A DNA stretch of 11,066 bases from Thalassiosira profunda (taxonomy: Eukaryota > Bacillariophyta > Thalassiosirophyceae > Thalassiosirales > Thalassiosiraceae), in assembly GCA_036939355.1 (NCBI GenBank), contig JALLAP010001331.1, positions 1 to 11,066 of the forward strand, written 5' to 3'. A program made the position numbers and the translations under genes. The notes below the pieces were generated by a model. That model was not told where the DNA came from, searched no databases, and was given only the letters and a program-made list of their open reading frames with translations. This document shows positions 1 to 5,859 of this stretch, piece by piece (positions within the stretch are counted from its first letter, which is position 1; every line of letters begins with the position of its first letter).

Positions 1-1
1 G

Positions 2-1156
2 ACGTTCGCCGGCTGCAAAGTCTCGGCCGTCGCTTCTCGGACCCAAGCGAAGGCGAATGATTTCGTGAACGACGTGCTGGCCCCCTCCCAGCCCCCGGTA
101 GTGTTTGCAGGCGACGCAGCGTACGACGAGCTCCTGGCGAGCGGTCTATGCGATGCCGTGTACATTCCCCTGCCCACCAAGCTCCACGAGAGATACGTCG
201 CCGCAGCACTTGCGTCGAAGCACGTCCTCCTCGAGAAGCCGGTGGCGACGTCCGCCGAAAGCTACCGCGCGATGCTCGCCGCGGCCTCCAAAAATGGAAA
301 GCTGCTGCTCGACGGGACGATGTTCGTGCACCATCCTCGGACGGAGGCGTTTGTGAGGTCCGTGCCCAGCCCTAACCGGGTGACGTTCAATTTTACCTTC
401 GACGGAGGCGAGGACTTTCTACAGAACAACATACGCTGCAAGAAGGACGCCGATTTCATGGGCTGCATTGGGGACTTGGGATGGTACTGCACGCGTATGG
501 GACTGCTAGTGTTCTCGGAAATGGATGCGGGGAGGTTGAGGGGCATGACAACCAAGGTGCAAGTTACAAGATACCAACTGAACGAAGAGGGAGTTCCAAT
601 TGATGCCGATTGCTTGGTGCACTTTACAGGGGTGAGTGCATATGAATATCATATGCATCAGGACTGCAGCTCTATAAATCTCTCACCATTCTCTGCGCTA
701 CAGAATCGAGTGCTATCCTTTCACTGCAGCTTCGTCCACCCGCTGGATCAAACTGCAAAAATCTACGCCACCGGCCACCCATACGTTGCAACGATGACCG
801 ATGCCATTCTCCCCCTGAAGAAGAGCAAGCTGTCGTTCGCCCTGACAAAGCAGGGGATCGTCCAGTACGACGAAATCACCGCCGAGGAGACAAAGGTGAT
901 AGAGATCGACAACTCCCTCGCCCAGGAGGTATTAATGTGGAAGCACTTTGCATCTTGGGCGAGAAAGATAGACGGAGAATCGTCTGTAGCATCTGCGGCA
1001 GATCAAACGAACGAGAAGTGGTGGGCCGGAGAGGGCGACGAGGCGAGGGAGGCCAACGCGATGGCGTCGTATTCGCTGCACACGCAGATTGTTCTGGACG
1101 CCCTGATGGAATCTATTCGGCTTGAAGGGGCGGCGGTGGAAGTGAAGGGTGCATAG
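2..1156 (+). CDS. Gfo/Idh/MocA-family NAD(P)-dependent oxidoreductase, 5'-truncated, one intron
   Basis: The open frame enters from the left edge (first whole codon at 2; no ATG near 65, where the codon is GTG), so the N-terminal glycine-rich nucleotide loop lies outside the window. Visible Rossmann-domain features are the strand GCKVSAVASR, then CDAVYIPLPTKLHERY and the family hallmark EKP in HVLLEKPVA (lysine expected to contact cofactor and substrate). The C-terminal substrate domain follows, with DGTMFVHHPR and GDLGWYC, as in the plant and fungal trans-dihydrodiol dehydrogenase-like branch, and ends at TAG 1154-1156. An intron at 632-703 interrupts it in phase 0; the spliced fragment is about 360 residues and lacks only a short N-terminus. 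It probably oxidises or reduces a sugar or polyol-like substrate in the cytosol; the exact substrate cannot be read from sequence. It converges on the next gene with a 224-bp gap. Family assignment is firm, specificity unknown. Confidence 0.9.
   Translation, partial: TFAGCKVSAVASRTQAKANDFVNDVLAPSQPPVVFAGDAAYDELLASGLCDAVYIPLPTKLHERYVAAALASKHVLLEKPVATSAESYRAMLAAASKNGKLLLDGTMFVHHPRTEAFVRSVPSPNRVTFNFTFDGGEDFLQNNIRCKKDADFMGCIGDLGWYCTRMGLLVFSEMDAGRLRGMTTKVQVTRYQLNEEGVPIDADCLVHFTGVSAYEYHMHQDCSSINLSPFSALQNRVLSFHCSFVHPLDQTAKIYATGHPYVATMTDAILPLKKSKLSFALTKQGIVQYDEITAEETKVIEIDNSLAQEVLMWKHFASWARKIDGESSVASAADQTNEKWWAGEGDEAREANAMASYSLHTQIVLDALMESIRLEGAAVEVKGA
632..703 (+). other. Intron of the oxidoreductase gene (72 nt, phase 0, stop-free)
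   Basis: GTGAGT donor at 632 and CTACAG acceptor ending at 703. Its length is a multiple of three and it has no in-frame stop, so retention would insert 24 residues (starting VSAYEYH) in the C-terminal domain without breaking the frame. I call it an intron because the splice signals are strong, the length matches other introns here, and splicing joins FTG to NRVLSFHCSF, which fits the family better than the insert. It contains a perfect hairpin at 637-657. Confidence 0.8.
637..657 (+). repeat. Perfect 9-bp inverted repeat (hairpin) inside the intron
   Basis: TGCATATGA (637-645), loop ATA, TCATATGCA (649-657). The stem begins six bases into the intron, so in the pre-mRNA it would fold directly against the 5' splice site. 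Confidence 0.85.
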
Positions 1157-1380
1157 AGAGTGGATACACCCATCCCGTGTGTCCGACCTTGTACCTATCA
1201 TTGATCTACCATACCCTTGCAATTGGGGGCAGTGTTTCTCTTTGCATTATCAGCTTATGATCTACATTCCCGAGAGCCCCTGAGATTGTGGAAGGAGGCC
1301 GACCCTATTGTACCTGGCTATTTGACAAGGCCCTCTTCCTAGCGGAGGAGCGATTGGACACATCTTGTGTCCATCACACT
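1157..1380. other. Convergent intergenic region holding a hairpin
   Basis: This 224-bp tail-to-tail gap must hold the 3' UTRs and poly(A) sites of both flanking genes. No canonical AATAAA was seen. It includes one TTGCAA (1217-1222) and the hairpin at 1355-1373; I see no gene in it. Confidence 0.6.
1355..1373. repeat. Perfect 8-bp stem, 3-nt loop hairpin just past a stop codon
   Basis: TGGACACA (1355-1362), loop TCT, TGTGTCCA (1366-1373). It sits 7 nt beyond the TAG of the minus-strand gene ending at 1381, so it would lie at the very start of that gene's 3' UTR. It does not match the canonical replication-dependent histone mRNA stem-loop. Confidence 0.75.
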
Positions 1381-2082
1381 CTAGACGAACTTGGCCATCT
1401 CCTGGAACTTGCCCCTTTGCTGCGCCCCCTCGAAGGCATCTTGGGACAGCGTCCCGGAGAGGAAGGCGATCTGCTCCGGATCCTTGACGCCGTGCGACCG
1501 CTGCCGGGTCTGCTCCAGCAGCACGGACCGGATGACGATCTGCCGGCCCGACTGGGCCTCCCGCAGCTGCTGCCGGGAGAGGAGCTGCTCGATCCCCACG
1601 GGACAGTTGGAGGTGTCCGCGGCGGGGCTTGGCGGCGAGGCCTGTGGATGTCGCATCCGCTGCACCGCGTCCTCGCGGAAGCGCACTACATCGGACAATC
1701 GCTCGAGCTTGAAGCGGCGGTGGTCCTCCCCTGTATACCATCGCTTGGGCGCCGACGGCTCGACGACGCACACCTCGCTCTTTGGCGCGAACGAGACGGA
1801 CTTGGTGAGGGCGCCGGTGGACATGCGCCGGGGCATCCGGCCGGGTGGTCGGGCGAGGCCGCCGACGCCGGTGGGGACGGCATCGACGGATGCTCGACGG
1901 TGGGGCGTCTTGGCCTTGCGCTTGGGCTTGGGGGCCTCGGCGAGGGAGAGGGACGCCATGGCGCGGTGGGGAAAGGAGACCTGCGGGAGCATGGCGGCGT
2001 CGTTGCAGTTTTTATGCGCCGCCGGTGCGGGAGGCGGCGTCGACCGCGGACCGTGCGTCGTTTCTTTGGCTGAACCGTCCAT
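1381..2082 (-). CDS. Small conserved-looking diatom-style protein, function unknown
   Basis: A 233-residue frame from ATG 2082-2080 to TAG 1383-1381, with no intron seen. The N-terminal half is low-complexity, basic and proline-rich (PKPKRKAK near residue 51, likely a nuclear-localisation-type patch; HRRAS near 62, a possible basophilic kinase site). The C-terminal half looks constrained: TKSVSFAPKSEV (94-104), RWYTGEDHRRFK (114-125), GIEQLLSRQQLREAQ (163-177), then SVLLEQTRQRSHGVKDPEQIA (186-206). This block order resembles short uncharacterised proteins that I associate with diatom genomes; that is recollection and not a search result. I assign no enzymatic activity. The frame stays open to an ATG at 2340, and a later ATG at 1959 has a purine-poor but GCC-flanked context, so the start is uncertain; 2082 was chosen as a compromise because the upstream 86 codons look like untranslated sequence. 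Confidence 0.68.
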   Translation of the reverse strand: MDGSAKETTHGPRSTPPPAPAAHKNCNDAAMLPQVSFPHRAMASLSLAEAPKPKRKAKTPHRRASVDAVPTGVGGLARPPGRMPRRMSTGALTKSVSFAPKSEVCVVEPSAPKRWYTGEDHRRFKLERLSDVVRFREDAVQRMRHPQASPPSPAADTSNCPVGIEQLLSRQQLREAQSGRQIVIRSVLLEQTRQRSHGVKDPEQIAFLSGTLSQDAFEGAQQRGKFQEMAKFV

Positions 2083-2779
2083 CGTTCTCTGTGGCTGGTC
2101 GGGCAGTGATCGGTGCAAGACCCCACCAAGACCAGCGCTCCTTTGTCCTCTGGTTGCGATGGTATCGCGCCGTGGACTTGCCGTCGTCGCCGCTCGGTGC
2201 TCCAATCTGTCTCCGCGCGGAGTTGCGTTGAAAATGAGAGTAGAGGGCGGGGCGAGAGGAGCCAGCCAGTGGTTCTCAGTGACATCAGTGCGGTATCCAT
2301 GCGACAATGTCTGGTGAATAAAATGAGACATGCGTTTCACGTCTCAGAAACTCCATCACGAGGAAGCAAGGTGTGTCAACACGCATGTCGCAGAAGTGTC
2401 AGCCACGTCTTATCGGCATTCACGGACGACAAAAGTGATACACTTTGTTAAGTAATTGCGAGAAGGTGGTCAGCGCGTTAGTGATTGCAAAACGTCTCTG
2501 GGCATGCAGAAAAAGTCCGAGCGAGGCCTCTCGCTTTGAAGTCTCTGGAGAGACTCACAATTCACGAGACAATGCATTAACCCTCAATTGAAGGCTAAAC
2601 CCACCCGAGGTGGGAAGGCATATATATGTAAGACAGAGTTGCAAAGGTACAATACTCGAGGCAGGGTGGGCCAAGCTTTCCAAGTCAACCGTGCCACAAG
2701 GTCGTCATGTCGGGCTTCACGGCAATTCGGTGAGTTGCAAAGGTACGTACTCGAGGCAGGGCGGGTCAAGCTTTCCAAG
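2083..2779. other. Long spacer between two minus-strand genes
   Basis: About 700 bp. It should contain the promoter of the downstream small gene (toward 2083) and the 3' flank of the glycosyltransferase-like gene (toward 2779). Contents: an alternative upstream start at 2340; two adjacent small inverted repeats (AGCGAG/CTCGCT at 2520-2535, GTCTCT/AGAGAC at 2541-2554); a TATATATG run near 2620; and the duplicated gene end starting at 2636. No convincing additional gene was seen on either strand. Confidence 0.55.
2520..2554. repeat. Two adjacent short inverted repeats
   Basis: AGCGAG (2520-2525) pairs with CTCGCT (2530-2535) across a 4-nt loop, and GTCTCT (2541-2546) pairs with AGAGAC (2549-2554) across 2 nt. 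Both stems are perfect but only 6 bp, so either may be chance. Confidence 0.45.
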
Positions 2780-2825
2780 TCAACCATGCCACAAGGTCGT
2801 CATGTCGGGCTTCACTGCAATTCGG
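2636..2825. repeat. Tandem duplication (95 + 94 bp) of the glycosyltransferase-like gene's 3' end
   Basis: Unit 1 (2636-2730) and unit 2 (2732-2825) are near-identical head-to-tail copies. Both begin GAGTTGCAAAGGTAC and end GCAATTCGG on the + strand. Unit 2 contains the real end of the minus-strand gene (last 13 codons plus TGA at 2782-2780) and about 48 bp of 3' flank. Unit 1 is an extra copy downstream that still encodes the same 13 residues plus stop on the minus strand. Differences are a few substitutions and one indel. Confidence 0.95.
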
Positions 2826-4141
2826 AAGCCGCCGCCGTCACCGCCCTCCTTCTCTGCAATTGTTCGTCGCAAGCATTCGTGGAACACAACGTGTTCGCAA
2901 GCGTGCTGATACTTCTTGCTGATGTATCGTGCGTCGCCCTCGTGGAAGGAATCGTACCGACACTGCGGATCGAGCCACACGTCAGAACGATACAGCGCGA
3001 GGCCGCTGAAGCAGGATCGCATGGGCACGGGATCGTATCGCGGCGTTTGTTCGGCCTCCTCTCCCGCCTGCCTTCTTCTCCCTTTGCTCAATATGTAGCT
3101 GAGGGTCTTCTCCTGGTTCATCTTTGCCATTGTCACGTTCTCCCCCACCAGCGATCCCCGGGGTACAACTCTGTCCACGTGTATCCACGAATTCGGTAGA
3201 AAGATCGTGGAGAATGTATCGTAATAGCGCCGAATGTAGCCGTTCCACGTCCTCGATTTCTGTACCAGGATTCCATTCGAACATATCGCGTGGAATGTGT
3301 TGGCTTTGTCGCCGGATCCCTCTGACATGTACGATTGTATCGTCTCGATGAGATCTGATGGCGCCGGATAAGCGAATAGATCCAAATCCAATACTGCAAT
3401 TGCCGATGTTCTCTTTGCATCTCCATTGCTCATCATCTCCCGGACTAGCCCTCGCTGATATTCCCGCGCACGTTTGATCCTGGCGATGCGACCCGTCGAA
3501 AGGGGATTGTTCCGTGCGCGCGCGTTCTTCCACAGAGTGGACGGGTTGTGCTGTCGATGATATGCCTTTGTCATATTGAGCAATGCCTCTTTCCCCGGCG
3601 ACAAAACAACCTTAATCAGTTTCCCGCACGCCGGATGGCGATCCAATTTCCCGTCCCTCGGCAGCGGGTGCCAATGGTGGGTCAGCGCGGCAATCTTGTC
3701 GTCCAGCGGGCTCTTGTCGTCCCGATATTCGAGGAGGAGGTGCGAGGGCATGTTGTAGCCGCAGGCGGCGTCGACGAGGAATTGCAAGGCAAAGTCGCTG
3801 ATGGAGGTGTCCGTGTAGGCCATCCCCACGAGCACGATGCTTGGCGTGGCCGGATCATCATCGCTTTCGTCTCTTTGTTGCAAATTATCATGCGTTCTTT
3901 TCGTTGGAGATGAAGCATCTATCTCACCGTCGTGGCCGGGAGGACGCGGCGGAGCGAGTTGCAAACTCAGAGCTTCTCCATCCATCGCTTTCGACACGTA
4001 GGCGTATAGCACCACCTCCACATAATTGACCAATGCCACAATCACGAGGATACCACGCCAGCCAAATGTGCGTTTGGCCGCGCTGCTCCGAGGCTGCTGT
4101 TGCGATTGATGGCGCCGAGGACTGCCGTTCGTCGCCGCCAT
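2780..4141 (-). CDS. Type II membrane glycosyltransferase-like protein (GT69/CMT1-like motif order)
   Basis: Single-exon frame of 453 residues, ATG 4141-4139 to TGA 2782-2780. A short basic cytosolic tail is followed by one hydrophobic segment (about 30-50, GILVIVALVNYVEVVLYAYV), then a lumenal stem and catalytic-type domain, the topology of Golgi glycosyltransferases. Possible GT-A features are a DxD-type motif after a hydrophobic strand (IAVLDLDLF, 248-256), a YDTFSTIF segment (307-314), SCFSGLALYR (376-385) and a late Cys/Glu/His cluster, CEHVVFHECL (415-424). This order (strand-DxD, YD-F, SC-x-G, CE) recalls fungal alpha-1,3-mannosyltransferase CMT1/CAP59 (GT69), but the similarity is remote and donor and acceptor are unknown. 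It is divergent from the sulfotransferase gene across a 291-bp shared promoter, which supports a joint role in glycan synthesis. Its last 13 codons and stop are duplicated just downstream. The gene is very likely real; the family label is tentative. Confidence 0.72.
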   Translation of the reverse strand: MAATNGSPRRHQSQQQPRSSAAKRTFGWRGILVIVALVNYVEVVLYAYVSKAMDGEALSLQLAPPRPPGHDGEIDASSPTKRTHDNLQQRDESDDDPATPSIVLVGMAYTDTSISDFALQFLVDAACGYNMPSHLLLEYRDDKSPLDDKIAALTHHWHPLPRDGKLDRHPACGKLIKVVLSPGKEALLNMTKAYHRQHNPSTLWKNARARNNPLSTGRIARIKRAREYQRGLVREMMSNGDAKRTSAIAVLDLDLFAYPAPSDLIETIQSYMSEGSGDKANTFHAICSNGILVQKSRTWNGYIRRYYDTFSTIFLPNSWIHVDRVVPRGSLVGENVTMAKMNQEKTLSYILSKGRRRQAGEEAEQTPRYDPVPMRSCFSGLALYRSDVWLDPQCRYDSFHEGDARYISKKYQHACEHVVFHECLRRTIAEKEGGDGGGFRIAVKPDMTTLWHG

Positions 4142-4432
4142 CGTTCAAATTTGCTGGGGTGCACCGTCTTATCTTGTGGGGTGCACCGACAGATATCATC
4201 TGCACGGCGCCCGCCACCATGGCATACGATCATTTCCGGTTCCCATAGGCATATCCTGTCCGGCGAAGGCAAGAGGCGGGCGGAAGCGCCGCCGGTGCGG
4301 TGTGCGCAGCCCTGGTCGGTGCGGTGAGGGGTGCAGGTGTGAGGGCCGAGGGGGAGTGTGACGTGGTCGGTGTGTCATTTTTCAGCACAACCGTCAGCGC
4401 CTTGCAGCGCCCCGCATCTGCGCCTGGCGGCC
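4142..4432. promoter_or_regulatory. Shared divergent promoter of glycosyltransferase-like and sulfotransferase genes
   Basis: The 291 bp between the two opposed start codons must serve both genes. It contains the paired TGGGGTGCACCG boxes (4155-4188), 14 bp upstream of the minus-strand ATG. The stretch next to the plus-strand ATG is GC-rich. No TATA box is evident. Confidence 0.65.
4155..4188. promoter_or_regulatory. Paired 12-bp boxes TGGGGTGCACCG, 22 bp apart
   Basis: Identical copies lie at 4155-4166 and 4177-4188. Each contains the 8-bp palindrome GGTGCACC, and their start-to-start distance of 22 bp is about two helical turns, which places both on the same face of the DNA. This is a plausible dimeric transcription-factor site pair, though no binding protein is known to me. 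They could lie in the 5' UTR of the minus-strand gene. Confidence 0.5.
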
Positions 4433-5798
4433 ATGCCAAGGGCCAACGCTGCCGTCGACGGCCGACCGGCGCGGCGGAGATCGCATGCCTTGATCGCCCT
4501 CGTCCTTTTCACTTTCGTCGCCATTGGCGTCGTCAACGTCCATCTCGTCGCGCGCCTCGAACGCAGCCTCGGCATCGGCATCGGCGCCGAAGGCCGCCCC
4601 TCTCCCGCGTCCCCCAGTCGAGCCCGCCCCGTTCGCACGACGCCCAGCCAACGCAATGGCACCGACGACCAAGTGCTGGAGTATTTCCGTCAGGCGGGGG
4701 TGGAGCCGGACGACGCCTCCCTCCGCCGGCTGCCGACGTGGGCGCAAATCGAGGCGCTCATCGGAGGCGCGCCCGTCGTGTACGGGTTGGACCGATGCGA
4801 GGACTACCGCGACGCCGTGCCGCCGCTGCGGAGGATGCTGGGCGTGTCGGGGATGTTCAATTCGGGCACCAACCTCGTAAGGATGCACTTGCATGTGATA
4901 TGTGTGTGCGTGCCGGGGAATGCTCGTTGCCACCGCTGCATTACTGATTACTAACACTTGCAATTCTCAGGCGATGCGGCTGATGAAGGAGAATTGCGTG
5001 ATCCCCGAGCGATACCAAGAATGGGGACCCGAGGCCACGAAGGAGCAGTGGGGGATACGGTGGCAAGTTCCCTGGGTGAGTCGTTGACCGAGCACTGATC
5101 ACATAATATTGCAACATGCATCTCTCACAATCCGCCATCTGAAGGGAAAGCACACCCCGGCCAAGTTCAAGTATGCACACACCGCGCCCAAAAACGAGAA
5201 CGTCACAAAGGATGATTGCTTGCCCATTGTCACAGTGCGCAATCCGTACAACTGGATGCGATCGATGTGCAAACTCCCGTACACTGCGCGATGGAGCATG
5301 CAGGAACGGGGAAAGCCCGGGCAGGGCACATTGAAGATATGTCCGCACTTGGTGTACACCGGCAGCACCTCAGAGAAGAAGGCGCCGGTGGAAGTGAAAG
5401 CAAAGCTGGCCGAGCAATGGCTGACGTACGATTCGCTGGCGCACCTCTGGAACCAATGGTATGCGGAGTACTGGCGAGACGCTGATTTCCCCTTCCTCAT
5501 CGTCCGCTTCGAAGATCTCATCTTTCGACAATTCGACACGACAAAGATTCTATGCAACTGCGCCGGGGGCGAGGTCAAATCGAGAAGCTCGTTCAAATAC
5601 ATCGTCAACAGCGCCAAGCAGGGGCCGGGACACGGCAAAAAGAGCGAACGGACGGGCATGGTCGATGCGTGGGTGAGGTACGGCACGCCGCCTGAGCCAA
5701 AGGCCGGATTCAGCGATTTGGACTGGGAGGCCTCGCTTGAGTTTCTTTCTCGCGAGTTTATGGAAAAGATGGGCTACCACTATCCTCCGTCCGAATGA
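4433..5798 (+). CDS. Golgi-type (type II membrane) PAPS-dependent sulfotransferase, three exons
   Basis: Exons 4433-4876, 4971-5075 and 5145-5798 join in phase 0 throughout to give 400 residues. A basic N-terminus (RPARRRSH) precedes a single signal anchor (about 18-40), then a proline/serine-rich stem. The PAPS-binding elements of the sulfotransferase fold are visible: the 5'-phosphosulfate loop GMFNSGTNL (140-148), split exactly at its end by intron 1; PWGKH at the exon 2/3 junction (182-186); and the 3'-phosphate-binding strand and helix VRNPYNWMRS (214-223, with Arg215 and Ser223 expected as ligands). HLWNQWY (283-289) and VRFEDL (303-308) complete the core. It should transfer sulfate from PAPS to a carbohydrate or protein acceptor in the Golgi lumen. 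The first in-frame ATG at 4433 (GCGGCCATGC) sits just before the basic tail and anchor, so it is the likely start. It converges on the amidoligase gene with a 61-bp gap. Confidence 0.88.
4877..4970 (+). other. Intron 1 of the sulfotransferase gene (94 nt, phase 0)
   Basis: GTAAGG donor, TTCTCAG acceptor, and a perfect TACTAAC branch-point match at 4949-4955, 15 nt before the exon. Splicing joins NSGTNL to AMRLMKENC, rebuilding the PAPS loop and its following helix. Confidence 0.9.
5076..5144 (+). other. Intron 2 of the sulfotransferase gene (69 nt, phase 0)
   Basis: GTGAGT donor after ...VPW and a CTGAAG acceptor before GKHTP, with a CTGAT branch-like site at 5094-5098. The join creates PWGKH, common in this sulfotransferase type. 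The unspliced frame has an in-frame stop (TGA at 5088-5090). Confidence 0.85.
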
Positions 5799-5835
5799 TT
5801 GCTGCCTGATGCCAATGTATCCTCCGTCCGAATGA
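5781..5835. repeat. 18-bp direct repeat spanning the sulfotransferase stop codon
   Basis: TATCCTCCGTCCGAATGA occurs at 5781-5798, where it encodes YPPSE-stop, and again identically at 5818-5835 in the 3' flank, 37 bp later. The second copy lies between the two convergent genes. Confidence 0.95.
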
Positions 5836-5859
5836 CGACCGCTGAAAAGACGATTGCAA

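Noticed and set aside
1391..2317. 308-codon open frame on the + strand
   Set aside because: It is antisense to the small minus-strand gene and rich in Cys/Arg/Ser with no domain pattern. The minus-strand frame has coherent motifs.
2636..2825. Two-unit repeat as a CRISPR or transposon end
   Set aside because: There are only two adjacent units with no spacers, no transposase and no terminal inverted repeats, and the unit is explained as a copy of the gene end.
2588..3199. 203-codon + strand frame across the tandem repeat
   Set aside because: It is antisense to the glycosyltransferase-like gene and begins in non-coding sequence, with no recognisable protein features.
4300..4947. 215-codon + strand frame overlapping sulfotransferase exon 1
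   Set aside because: An Arg/Pro-rich shadow frame caused by high GC. The overlapping frame has the signal anchor and PAPS-loop motifs.
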